Positions 1-6,750 of a stretch of 16,020 nucleotides of DNA are shown here, piece after piece. The position numbers and the translations under genes were made by a program. The stretch is from JAVJPJ01 sp040217295. Its GTDB lineage: Bacteria; Pseudomonadota; Alphaproteobacteria; Rhodobacterales; Rhodobacteraceae. A model generated the notes under the pieces. It saw only the letters and a program-made list of their open reading frames with translations, had not been told where the DNA came from and made no database searches. The stretch covers positions 1 to 16,020 of the forward strand of contig CAYWTM010000078.1 in NCBI GenBank assembly GCA_964460185.1. Direction: 5' to 3'. Every line of letters begins with the position of its first letter. The stretch's first letter is position 1.

Positions 1-1041
1 GACGGGGTTGTACGGCTGGCGACATGGGTCACCGGACCGGACGGCGTGCTGGCCGAAGGGGAGGCGCGCGTGATCGCGCCCGATGCCGCGCGCACGTTCG
101 ATGCCAGCGACGTGCCGGGGCTCACGGTGCAGTCGCATGTGCATTTCGACGCGTTGCTGGCACGCGCCGCGCCGCTGCCGCCGCTGCCCACGGCCGTAGT
201 CTGCCCCGAAAGCGCGGATGCCTTGAACGGGGCAATGCTTGCGCGTGACCATACCTTGATCGCGCCGCTCTTCGTGGGATCGGCCGCGCGCATCGCCGAG
301 GCCGCGGCCGAGGCCGGCGCGGACATCTCGGGGATCGAGATCATCGATGTGCCCGATCAACGCGCGGCCGGCTTGCGCGCGGTCGCGCTGATCCACGAGG
401 GGCGCGCGGCCGCGCTGATGAAGGGACACATGCACACCGATCAGTTGCTGCATGCGATCCTCAAGAAAGACGGCGGGCTCAGGACCAATCGCAGGCTCAG
501 CCATGTCTTCGTGATGGATGTGCCCGGTCTGGATCACCTGTTGTTCGTGACCGATGCCGCGATCAATATCGCGCCCGATCTCGACGCGAAGGTGTCGATC
601 ACCCAAAACGCCATCGACCTGGCGCGCGCGCTGGGTGTGGCGCAGCCCAAGGCCGGCATCTTGTCGGCGGTGGAAACGGTCACGCCCTCGATCCCGTCGA
701 CGCTGGATGCGGCGATCTTGTCGAAGATGGCCGACCGGGGGCAGATCACCGGCGGGCTGGTGGATGGGCCCCTGGCGATGGACAATGCCGTCGATCTCGA
801 CGCGGCGCGCACCAAGGGGCTGACCGGGCTGGTGGCGGGGCATGCCGATATCCTTGTGGTGCCGAACCTCGAGGCGGGCAACATGATCGCAAAGGAGCTG
901 ACCTTTCTGGCCCATGCCGAGGCGGCTGGGATCGTCATGGGGGCACAGGTGCCGGTCATTCTCAACAGCCGCGCCGATGACGACAAGGCGCGGCTGGCCT
1001 CGTGCGCGGTGGCGGCGCTTTACGCGGACAGCCTGAGATGA
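1..1041 (+). CDS. Bifunctional MaoC-type hydratase/phosphate acetyltransferase, 3' part (5' end outside window)
   Basis: The frame is already open at base 1, and 346 residues precede the stop, so this is the C-terminal part of a longer protein. The first ~20 residues (TWVTGPDGVLAEGEARVIAP) resemble the end of a MaoC hot-dog hydratase domain. From about residue 55 on there is a PTA_PTB domain, with segments such as MKGHMHTDQLLHAIL, GLVDGPLAMDNAV, PNLEAGNMIAKEL and PVILNSRAD that are typical of phosphate acetyl/butyryltransferases. Such enzymes interconvert acetyl-CoA plus phosphate with acetyl-phosphate plus CoA in the cytosol. The stop overlaps the ackA start (ATGA), so the two are probably translationally coupled and act in sequence. 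An ATG at position 46 exists but falls inside the conserved domain and is not the start. The acyl preference (acetyl or butyryl) is not certain; the ackA neighbour favours acetyl. Confidence 0.9.
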   Translation, partial: DGVVRLATWVTGPDGVLAEGEARVIAPDAARTFDASDVPGLTVQSHVHFDALLARAAPLPPLPTAVVCPESADALNGAMLARDHTLIAPLFVGSAARIAEAAAEAGADISGIEIIDVPDQRAAGLRAVALIHEGRAAALMKGHMHTDQLLHAILKKDGGLRTNRRLSHVFVMDVPGLDHLLFVTDAAINIAPDLDAKVSITQNAIDLARALGVAQPKAGILSAVETVTPSIPSTLDAAILSKMADRGQITGGLVDGPLAMDNAVDLDAARTKGLTGLVAGHADILVVPNLEAGNMIAKELTFLAHAEAAGIVMGAQVPVILNSRADDDKARLASCAVAALYADSLR

Positions 1042-2195
1042 GCCTTGTCCTGACCCTGAATGCCGGGTCCAGTTCGATCAAGTTCGGCCTCTACGCGGCC
1101 ACGCCCGAGCCCCGTCAGGAGGCGCGCGGACAGGTCGACGCCCTTGGGTCCGATGCGACGTTGATCGTGGAGGTCGGCGGCCGATCCACCCGCAAGCCGA
1201 TCGGCGCGGCCGATCATGGCACCGGGCTTTCGGCGCTGATCCGCGCGCTGGCGCCCCTGACCGGGGGGCAATCGATCGCGGCGGTGGGCCACAGGTTGGT
1301 GCATGGTGGCCCGGATCTGGACAGGCCGCAGATACTGGATGACGACCTGCTTCACCGGCTCGATGCGCTCAGCCCGCTGGCGCCGTTGCATCAACCGCAC
1401 AACCTGATGGGCGTGCGCGCGGCGATGCAGGCTTTTCCGGACGCGCTGCAGGTCGGGTGTTTCGACACCGCCTTTCACCGTGGCCGCCCGTTTGTCCACG
1501 ACGCCTACGCGCTGCCACGGCGGTACTACGACGAAGGCATCCGCCGCTACGGGTTTCACGGGTTGAGCTACGATTACATCGCAGGCCTGCTGGCGAAGGA
1601 TCATCCCGAGATCGCGAAAGGCAGGGTCATCGTGGCCCATCTGGGCAATGGCGCATCGCTTTGCGCGATGCAGGCGGGCCGGTCGGTGGCGTGCAGCATG
1701 GGGTTTTCGCCGCTCGATGGCATGCCCATGGGCACACGGTCGGGGCGGCTGGACCCGGGTATACCTCTCTACCTGATGGCGCAGGGCATGACGGCGCCGG
1801 ACCTGGAGCGGCTGCTGTACCGCGACAGCGGCCTCAGGGGATTGTCCGGCATGTCGCACGACATGCGGGAACTGCTGGCCAGCGACGCCCCCGAAGCGGG
1901 CGAGGCCGTGACCTATTACTGCGCAAGGCTGGCCGAGGAAATCGGGGCGCAGGCCGCAACCCTTGGTGGCCTCGACGCGCTGGTCTTTACCGGTGGCGTG
2001 GGCCAACACGCGGCCCCGATCCGGGCCATGGCGCTGGAGCGCATGGGGTTTGTGGGCCTTTCGGTCGATGCCAAGGCCAATGCCGCCAACGCCATGACGA
2101 TCCATTCGGGCCGGGTGCCGATCCTGGTGATCCCCACCGATGAGGAACGCGTCATCGCGCGGGCGACCGTGGACGCCCTGCACGACACCCCTTGA
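1038..2195 (+). CDS. ackA: Acetate kinase
   Basis: The 385-residue protein has the usual length for acetate kinase, a cytosolic enzyme that makes ATP and acetate from acetyl-phosphate and ADP, reversibly. Family landmarks in order are LTLNAGSSSIKF at the N-terminus (ASKHA phosphate loop), GHRLVHGG (substrate arginine), CFDTAFH (catalytic aspartate), RRYGFHGLSYDY (catalytic histidine), HLGNGAS, SPLDGMPMGTRSGRLDPG, the adenine-loop FTGGVGQH, and a C-terminal TDEER metal-binding acidic motif. The start at 1038 was chosen because MSLVLTLNAGSSS matches the family N-terminus and overlaps the preceding stop. The frame extends further upstream, to an ATG at 1002, but that would add 12 residues unlike the family. 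Together with the preceding phosphate acetyltransferase it forms the acetate production/assimilation couple. Confidence 0.95.
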   Translation: MSLVLTLNAGSSSIKFGLYAATPEPRQEARGQVDALGSDATLIVEVGGRSTRKPIGAADHGTGLSALIRALAPLTGGQSIAAVGHRLVHGGPDLDRPQILDDDLLHRLDALSPLAPLHQPHNLMGVRAAMQAFPDALQVGCFDTAFHRGRPFVHDAYALPRRYYDEGIRRYGFHGLSYDYIAGLLAKDHPEIAKGRVIVAHLGNGASLCAMQAGRSVACSMGFSPLDGMPMGTRSGRLDPGIPLYLMAQGMTAPDLERLLYRDSGLRGLSGMSHDMRELLASDAPEAGEAVTYYCARLAEEIGAQAATLGGLDALVFTGGVGQHAAPIRAMALERMGFVGLSVDAKANAANAMTIHSGRVPILVIPTDEERVIARATVDALHDTP

Positions 2196-2226
2196 CGATA
2201 AGCGGCAGACGCCACAAGAAATTCGC

Positions 2227-2694
2227 ATGCGCATTCTTCTTGTCCTCATCGCTGTCAGTGCCGCCGCCATCGTGGGGGCGGCGTTCTATTTCCGGATGGC
2301 GCCGATGCCGCCGGATGTCTGGCACGTGGACCCCGATGTGGCCGCACTGCCCACCACGCCCAATTATGAATTGCTGGTGGAAGAGGACGCGCCGCGCCTG
2401 CCCGGCACGCCTGAACAGGTCGCTGTCGCGCTGGATATCGTGGCCACGTCCGAGGGGGCCGTCCTGATCGCGGGATCGCCGGCCGAAGGGTTCATGACCT
2501 ATGTCGCCCGCAGCCGGTTTTTCGGGTTTCCCGATGCCATTTCGATGCGCCTGCATGCCGAGGGCGAGGACACCCGCGTCGACATCTTTTCGCGGTCTCG
2601 CTTTGGCCAATCGGACCTGGGCGTGAATGCCGCGCGGGTCGAGCGCTGGATGGGCAAGGCCGGTGCCCAGGCGCAGGCCGGGCAGGGATCGTGA
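2227..2694 (+). CDS. DUF1499 family membrane-anchored protein
   Basis: This is a 155-residue protein of unknown function. Residues 1-22 (MRILLVLIAVSAAAIVGAAFYF) form one hydrophobic helix, probably an N-terminal membrane anchor with the rest in the periplasm. The C-terminal half carries the DUF1499 pattern: a region ending MTYVARSRFFGFPD, then IFSRSRFGQSDLGVNAARVERWM. The start at 2227 puts the hydrophobic helix at the N-terminus; an in-frame ATG at 2140 would lie inside ackA. The gene follows ackA by 31 bases and precedes prfA by 45, so it may share the ackA transcript. No function should be read from its neighbours. The domain call rests on the SRFGxSDLGVN-R-RVERW signature. Confidence 0.82.
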   Translation: MRILLVLIAVSAAAIVGAAFYFRMAPMPPDVWHVDPDVAALPTTPNYELLVEEDAPRLPGTPEQVAVALDIVATSEGAVLIAGSPAEGFMTYVARSRFFGFPDAISMRLHAEGEDTRVDIFSRSRFGQSDLGVNAARVERWMGKAGAQAQAGQGS

Positions 2695-2698
2695 ATTC

Positions 2699-2718
2699 CG
2701 GGTCTTGACCCAGACCCG
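2699..2718 (+). other. Short hairpin upstream of prfA
   Basis: CGGGTCT (2699-2705) pairs perfectly with AGACCCG (2712-2718) around the loop TGACCC. It lies five bases after the DUF1499 stop and 22 bases before the prfA start. No run of T follows, so it is not a classical rho-independent terminator. It could be a weak attenuator, an mRNA stability hairpin or chance in GC-rich DNA. Confidence 0.4.
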
Positions 2719-2739
2719 CGCCATCGTCACACCGCGCCC

Positions 2740-3795
2740 ATGTTGCCACAAGACCGCCTGCGCCAGATCACCGACCGTTTCGAGTATCTCGAGGCGCAGC
2801 TGAATGCCGGGCCCGCCGGCGACAAGATCGCCGCCATCAGCCGCGAATATGCCGAACTGAAACCGGTGGTCGAACAGATCGCGGCCTACGACCAGTTGTG
2901 CGAGGGCCGGGCCGAGGCCGAGGCGATGCTGTCCGATCCGGAAATGGCCGGTCTGGCGGGTGAAGAACTTGACCGCATCAAGGCCGCATTGCCAGGGGCG
3001 GAACATGCGCTGCAGCTGGCCCTGTTGCCCAGGGATGCCGCCGATGCGCGCCCTGCGATGATCGAGATCCGTCCCGGCACCGGTGGTGACGAGGCCGCTT
3101 TGTTCGCGGGCGATCTGTTGCGGATGTACACGCGCTATTGCGAAGGGCGGGGCTGGCGACTGGAGATCGTGGATCTGCAGGAATCCGATCTTGGCGGCAT
3201 CAAGGAGGTGACGGCGCGGATCGAGGGCGAAAACGTCTTTGCCCGGCTGAAATACGAAAGCGGCGTGCACCGCGTGCAACGTGTGCCCGAGACCGAAAGC
3301 GGCGGGCGCATCCATACCTCAGCCGCCACCGTCGCCGTCCTGCCCGAGGCCGAAGAGGTCGACATCGACATTCCCGCCACCGATATCCGCATTGACACGA
3401 TGCGGGCCAGCGGGGCGGGGGGGCAGCATGTGAACACCACCGACAGCGCCGTGCGCATCACCCATATTCCGTCCGGGATCGTGGTGACCAGTTCCGAGAA
3501 ATCCCAACACCGCAACCGAGAGATCGCGATGCAGGTTCTCAGGGCGCGGCTGTACGACATGGAACGCCAGAAGGCGGCGGATGCCATGGCCGCCGATCGC
3601 AAGGCGCAGGTCGGATCGGGGGATCGGTCCGAACGCATTCGCACCTACAATTTCCCGCAAGGGCGCATGACCGATCACCGGATCAACCTGACGCTCTACA
3701 AGCTCGATCAGGTCATGGCGGGCGATCTGGACGAGGTCATCGACGCCCTGACCGCCGATGCGCAGGCGCGGATGCTGGCGGAGATGTCGGGGTGA
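2740..3795 (+). CDS. prfA: Peptide chain release factor 1 (RF1)
   Basis: The 351-residue protein is the class I release factor that reads UAA and UAG in the ribosomal A site and triggers peptide release. An N-terminal helical domain (to about residue 105) is followed by GTGGDEAALFAGDL, the stop-codon recognition region and the catalytic GGQ at residues 227-229 (ASGAGGQHVNTTDSAVR). The tripeptide at the RF1 codon-recognition position is P183-E184-T185 (VPETESGGRIHTS), where the classical motif is PAT or PVT; the key Pro and Thr are kept. RF2 would carry SPF there and would be close to an in-frame UGA frameshift site, neither of which is seen. The gene ends in TGA, overlapping the GTG start of prmC, whose product methylates this protein. 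No strong Shine-Dalgarno is visible before the ATG. Confidence 0.96.
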   Translation: MLPQDRLRQITDRFEYLEAQLNAGPAGDKIAAISREYAELKPVVEQIAAYDQLCEGRAEAEAMLSDPEMAGLAGEELDRIKAALPGAEHALQLALLPRDAADARPAMIEIRPGTGGDEAALFAGDLLRMYTRYCEGRGWRLEIVDLQESDLGGIKEVTARIEGENVFARLKYESGVHRVQRVPETESGGRIHTSAATVAVLPEAEEVDIDIPATDIRIDTMRASGAGGQHVNTTDSAVRITHIPSGIVVTSSEKSQHRNREIAMQVLRARLYDMERQKAADAMAADRKAQVGSGDRSERIRTYNFPQGRMTDHRINLTLYKLDQVMAGDLDEVIDALTADAQARMLAEMSG

Positions 3796-4637
3796 GTGTC
3801 CAGCGGTCGCTGACCTGGGGCCGCACGACCCTGCGCGACGCCGGGATCGACAGCGCCGATATCGACGCGCGCTGGATCATGGCGCATGTGCTGGGCGTCG
3901 TGCCGGACCGGTTGATCCTGTTCGTGCACGATGCGTTGAGCGCCGAGCGTGAGCGGGCATTCGAAGCCGCCATTCAAGACCGATGCGCGTTCAAACCGGT
4001 CAGCCATATCATCGGCGGGCGTTGGTTTCATGGGCATTGGTTTCGGGTCACCGGCGCGGTTCTGGATCCGCGGCCCGAGACCGAAGGGTTGGTCGACCTG
4101 GCGCTGGGCGCGCCGTTTTCGACGGTTCTGGATCTGGGCACGGGCAGCGGCGCGATCGTGTTGAGCTTGCTGGCGGCCCGACCGGATGCGACGGGCATCG
4201 GCACCGATCTGTCCGCGCCCGCCCTTGAAGTGGCAAGGTTGAACGCGCTCGATCTGGGTCTGGCCGCGCGCGCGCAGTTCGTGCAATCGGATTGGTTCGA
4301 CCGGGTCACGGGCCGGTTCGACCTGATCGTGTCGAACCCGCCCTATATCAGCGAGGCGGAGTTCGCGGCGCTGGCCCCGGATGTCGCCCGATGGGAACCC
4401 CGGCGGGCGCTGACACCGGGCGGCGATGGCCTTGACCCATACCGGGTCATCACGGCACGCGCCTGCGATCATCTGAACCCCGGTGGCAGGCTTGTGGTCG
4501 AGATCGGGCATCTGCAGGGGCCAGCGGTTTTTGAGATGTTTCGGGCTGCCGGGCTTGACGATGTGGGCGTGCATCCCGACATGAATGGCAAGGATCGCGT
4601 CGTATCCGGTGCGATGCCAAACGGCCACTCAGGTTGA
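3792..4637 (+). CDS. prmC: Release factor glutamine N5-methyltransferase
   Basis: The 281-residue cytosolic enzyme uses S-adenosylmethionine to methylate the glutamine of the GGQ motif in RF1 and RF2, which raises termination efficiency. A helical N-terminal domain (about residues 1-90) is followed by the SAM-binding loop DLGTGSGAIVLSLL (G116-G120 inside) and the substrate-glutamine motif NPPY at 182-185 in the family context LIVSNPPYISEAEF. Length matches HemK/PrmC proteins. The GTG start at 3792 overlaps the prfA stop (GTGA), which indicates translational coupling of the modifying enzyme with its substrate. N5-glutamine methyltransferases for ribosomal protein L3 (PrmB) share the motif, but the prfA neighbour settles the choice. 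Confidence 0.95.
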   Translation: MSVQRSLTWGRTTLRDAGIDSADIDARWIMAHVLGVVPDRLILFVHDALSAERERAFEAAIQDRCAFKPVSHIIGGRWFHGHWFRVTGAVLDPRPETEGLVDLALGAPFSTVLDLGTGSGAIVLSLLAARPDATGIGTDLSAPALEVARLNALDLGLAARAQFVQSDWFDRVTGRFDLIVSNPPYISEAEFAALAPDVARWEPRRALTPGGDGLDPYRVITARACDHLNPGGRLVVEIGHLQGPAVFEMFRAAGLDDVGVHPDMNGKDRVVSGAMPNGHSG

Positions 4638-4668
4638 AAAACCGCAAAAACAGGCGGTAAATGGCCGT
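4621..4668 (+). terminator. Nested inverted repeat at the end of prmC (possible transcript end)
   Basis: ACGGCCA (4621-4627) pairs with TGGCCGT (4662-4668), and inside it ACCGC (4641-4645) pairs with GCGGT (4654-4658). The structure spans the prmC stop at 4635-4637. No T-run follows on either strand, so this would be a structured 3' end or mRNA-stabilising element rather than a clear intrinsic terminator. It marks the end of the acetate/prfA/prmC gene group. Confidence 0.35.
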
Positions 4669-4704
4669 CGACATGCAATTTTGCCTTGTCAGCGCGCCCC
4701 GCGC

Positions 4705-4745
4705 GTGATTACTCAGGGGCAGTGGGCGCGACAGGAGTGATTACT
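4705..4745 (+). repeat. Direct repeat GTGATTACT, two copies, upstream of the DUF4167 gene
   Basis: GTGATTACT occurs at 4705-4713 and exactly again at 4737-4745, a period of 32 bases or about three helical turns. The second copy sits inside a weak inverted repeat, GACAG (4730-4734) with CTGTC (4744-4748). They lie in the 229-base spacer between prmC and the DUF4167 gene, about 120-160 bases before the latter's start, where a promoter would be expected. They could be binding sites for a regulator; no known operator is recognised. Confidence 0.4.
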
Positions 4746-4866
4746 GTCCCCCGCGGCTCCGCCACAATTTCCGTGCCAACTGGCCATGATGGTCGGCGCG
4801 GGTGACGAGCGATACCGGGTTTACCCGGGGCGCTGCCCACCAGGACAACTGGATCATAAACAAGCA

Positions 4867-5484
4867 ATGAGATCATCGAAGAACCGTTCGCGGTCCAAAG
4901 GGAACCGCAACCGCTCGGTCGGCGGCAATATCGTCAACCGGGTGTTCGACTCGTCCGGCCCCGAGGGCAAGGTCCGCGGCACGCCGCAGCAGATCATCGA
5001 CAAGTACAATCAGCTGACGCGCGATGCACAACTGAGCAATGACCGTGTCGCAGCCGAGAACTTCCAGCAGCACGCGGAGCATTATCTGCGAATGCTTGCA
5101 GATGCGATGCGCGAACAAGAAGCGCGCCGGGATCAGCAGGGCAACAACCAGCAAAACGCCAACCAGCAGCGCGATCGCGGTGATGGCGGGAATGCCGACG
5201 GTAATGGCCAGGGCCATGGACAGGGATCGCGGTCGCAGCAGTCCGATACCGCGATGACGGACGAGGGCGACCGGTCTTCGGACAACGGCTTCAATGCCGT
5301 GATCGACAATTCCGGTAGCGACGACAGCGGTCTTGTGGAAACGCCCGAAAGCGCGCCCAAGCCCAAACGCCCCCGCACGCGCCGGCCGCGCAAACCCGAA
5401 GGCGGTGATGGCGCCCAGACGGGCGGCGGCGATGGCTCCGAAGGGTCCGGCGGGTCGACCCCGCCGCAAGAAGCGGCTGAATAG
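4867..5484 (+). CDS. DUF4167 domain protein, probable RNA- or DNA-associated basic/low-complexity protein
   Basis: This is a 205-residue protein. The start at 4867 gives MRSSKNRSRSKGNRNRS, the very basic beginning expected of this alphaproteobacterial family; the in-frame ATG at 4786 would add an unconserved leader. Residues about 15-80 form the DUF4167 core (GGNIVNRVFDSSGPEGKVRG, then QIIDKYNQLTRDAQLSNDRVAAENFQQHAEHYLRML), predicted helical. The remainder is low complexity: a Q/N/D/G-rich stretch, an acidic part, then a basic patch KRPRTRRPRKPE and a glycine-rich tail. Composition suggests a disordered nucleic-acid-associated protein, but this is inference and the function is unknown. It has its own upstream spacer and converges with rsmA, only 12 bases away. 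Confidence 0.85.
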   Translation: MRSSKNRSRSKGNRNRSVGGNIVNRVFDSSGPEGKVRGTPQQIIDKYNQLTRDAQLSNDRVAAENFQQHAEHYLRMLADAMREQEARRDQQGNNQQNANQQRDRGDGGNADGNGQGHGQGSRSQQSDTAMTDEGDRSSDNGFNAVIDNSGSDDSGLVETPESAPKPKRPRTRRPRKPEGGDGAQTGGGDGSEGSGGSTPPQEAAE

Positions 5485-5485
5485 G

Positions 5486-5508
5486 GTGGCGGCGCGTTAG
5501 CGCGCCAC
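5486..5508. terminator. GC-rich inverted repeat between convergent DUF4167 and rsmA genes
   Basis: GTGG and GGCGCG on the left can pair with CGCGCCAC on the right across TTAG, with a small bulge. The repeat includes the rsmA stop codon (5497-5499) and lies just after the DUF4167 stop. Its place between two convergent genes fits a bidirectional transcript end, but no T-run is present, so the call is tentative. Confidence 0.35.
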
Positions 5509-6336
5509 TTCCCGCGCCAGGGCGCAGAATCCTTCGACCGGCACCTGTTCCGCCCGATCCGTGGGCGTCAGACCGGCGGCCTTGATCCTGTCTTCGATAT
5601 CCGGGCTCAAACCCTTCAACGCGGCGCGCAGCATCTTGCGGCGCTGGTTGAAGGCCTTTGCCACGACTCGTTCCAGAACCTTCTGATCGGCCTCGAACCT
5701 CGGTTCGGGCAGGGCGGTGATGTGCACGACGGCCGAGCGCACCTTGGGTGGCGGGGTGAACGCCTCGGGTGGCAGGCCCATCACGATGCGGGCATCCGTG
5801 CGCCATTGCGCCAGAACGGCCAGCCGTCCGTAGGCCTTGGAGCCGGGCGCCGCCACGATCCGTTCGGCCACTTCGCGCTGGAACATGAGCGTCAGGCTAT
5901 CCCAAAGCGGCGGCCATGCGGGCGGCGTCAGCCAGCGCACCAGGAGCTCGGTTCCAACATTGTAGGGCAGGTTGGCCACGACCTTGATCGGCGGGCTCAG
6001 ATGGGCGGCCCAGTCGATCTGCAACGCGTCCGCGTTCAACACCTCGAGCCGGCCGGGATAGGCGGCGGCGATCTCGGCCAGGGCGGGCAGGCATCGGGCG
6101 TCTTTTTCGATGGCGACCACGCGACGCGCGCCTTCGGCCAGGAGACCCCGCGTCAGGCCGCCCGGCCCGGGGCCGATTTCCAGCACGTCACATCCGGTCA
6201 GATCGCCCGCCTGTCGCGCGATCTTGGCCGTCAGGTTCAGATCCAGCAAGAAGTTCTGCCCAAGCGCCTTGCGCGCGGAAAGCCCGTGGGTGGCGATGAC
6301 CTCGCGCAGACTTGGCAGGGTGTCGATGGTGCTCAT
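5497..6336 (-). CDS. rsmA: 16S rRNA (adenine1518-N6/adenine1519-N6)-dimethyltransferase
   Basis: The 279-residue enzyme (also called KsgA) dimethylates two adjacent adenines near the 3' end of 16S rRNA, a late checkpoint in 30S subunit assembly. Motifs in order are KALGQNFLLD (residues 23-32), SAM loop EIGPGPGGLTRGLL (from residue 53), ribose-binding acidic AIEKD (E77), NADAL (about 101-105) and catalytic NLPYNVGTELL (122 onward). A C-terminal helical domain follows, including FNQRRKML. The start gives the normal N-terminus and has an AGGGAGAA ribosome site six to seven bases ahead. That site lies in a potential hairpin (6343-6374). rsmA often follows pdxA in proteobacteria; here a small membrane-protein gene takes that place, 42 bases upstream. 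Confidence 0.96.
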   Translation of the reverse strand: MSTIDTLPSLREVIATHGLSARKALGQNFLLDLNLTAKIARQAGDLTGCDVLEIGPGPGGLTRGLLAEGARRVVAIEKDARCLPALAEIAAAYPGRLEVLNADALQIDWAAHLSPPIKVVANLPYNVGTELLVRWLTPPAWPPLWDSLTLMFQREVAERIVAAPGSKAYGRLAVLAQWRTDARIVMGLPPEAFTPPPKVRSAVVHITALPEPRFEADQKVLERVVAKAFNQRRKMLRAALKGLSPDIEDRIKAAGLTPTDRAEQVPVEGFCALAREVAR

Positions 6337-6342
6337 GGTTCT

Positions 6343-6374
6343 CCCTTGCCGCGAAAGCGGGGGGCGGGCAAGGG
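6343..6374 (-). promoter_or_regulatory. Hairpin that could mask the rsmA ribosome binding site
   Basis: Read on the minus strand, CCCTTG (6374-6369) pairs with CAAGGG (6348-6343), and CCGC (6360-6357) with GCGG (6352-6349) around a TTTC loop. The right arm is continuous and the left arm has an eight-base C-rich bulge. CAAGGG contributes the 5' part of the rsmA Shine-Dalgarno AAGGGAGAA. The left arm begins five bases after the stop of the upstream small gene, so ribosomes finishing that gene would open it. This would give translational coupling. It is seen in sequence; the function is inferred. Confidence 0.45.
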
Positions 6375-6378
6375 GGGC

Positions 6379-6594
6379 TCAGGCCAGCACGACACCGATC
6401 ACGACGCTCATCAGGCCCAGAACCGAGATCAGGAGCGCGCCCATGTTGATCGCCACGATCCTTTGGAGGCGCGCGCGCAGATCCGCATCCTCCAGCCCTG
6501 CGCGCTTGGCGGAAATGGCCGCAAAGATGCAGTAGACCAGCACCCCAAGCCCGATCACCGCCAATGCGGTTCCGATATAGACGAGGCTAGCCAT
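6379..6594 (-). CDS. Small inner-membrane protein with two transmembrane helices
   Basis: This is a 71-residue protein I do not recognise. Residues about 4-27 (LVYIGTALAVIGLGVLVYCIFAA) and about 46-70 (IVAINMGALLISVLGLMSVVIGVVL) are hydrophobic helices, separated by a charged loop, SAKRAGLEDADLRARLQR. This loop probably faces the cytoplasm, since it holds five arginines and a lysine. The start at 6594 was chosen because AAGGGGA lies at a good distance upstream on the minus strand; the longer frame to 6870 has an unlikely arginine-rich leader that overlaps gapR. It precedes rsmA by 42 bases and is probably co-transcribed with it, and it diverges from gapR. Confidence 0.75.
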   Translation of the reverse strand: MASLVYIGTALAVIGLGVLVYCIFAAISAKRAGLEDADLRARLQRIVAINMGALLISVLGLMSVVIGVVLA

Positions 6595-6697
6595 GGCGCG
6601 GTCCCCTTCGGTGATGGCCCGGCCCAGAGCTAGGCCAATGGGCCCGCACTGGCAAGGCTTGTCGCCCGGCGCGCGGGCGGGTAGACGAAGGGTCTGC

Positions 6698-6721
6698 CGC
6701 GCCACCGATCGCGGCGCGATC
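6698..6721. repeat. Overlapping inverted repeats upstream of gapR
   Basis: GATCGC (6707-6712) and GCGATC (6716-6721) form a perfect inverted repeat around GGC. An alternative pairing joins CGCGCC (6698-6703) with GGCGCG (6713-6718). They lie in the 156-base region between the divergent small membrane-protein gene and gapR, about 30 bases before the gapR start, where an operator or promoter would be placed. No known binding site is recognised. Confidence 0.35.
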
Positions 6722-6750
6722 CGATCCCAAGTGACCCGATGCGAGGACCG

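Noticed and set aside
1020..2270. 416-residue minus-strand frame opposite ackA
   Set aside because: Shadow of ackA; arginine- and histidine-rich with no family pattern.
2152..3315. 387-residue minus-strand frame across the DUF1499 gene and prfA
   Set aside because: Antisense to two recognised genes and their gap; no motif or sensible composition.
3708..4628. 306-residue minus-strand frame opposite prmC
   Set aside because: Shadow of prmC, which has intact SAM and NPPY motifs.
4621..4668. Strong rho-independent terminator after prmC
   Set aside because: The nested inverted repeat is real, but no T-run follows, so it is listed only as a tentative transcript end.
5722..6633. 303-residue plus-strand frame opposite rsmA
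   Set aside because: Antisense to rsmA and the small membrane-protein gene; translation is low-complexity.
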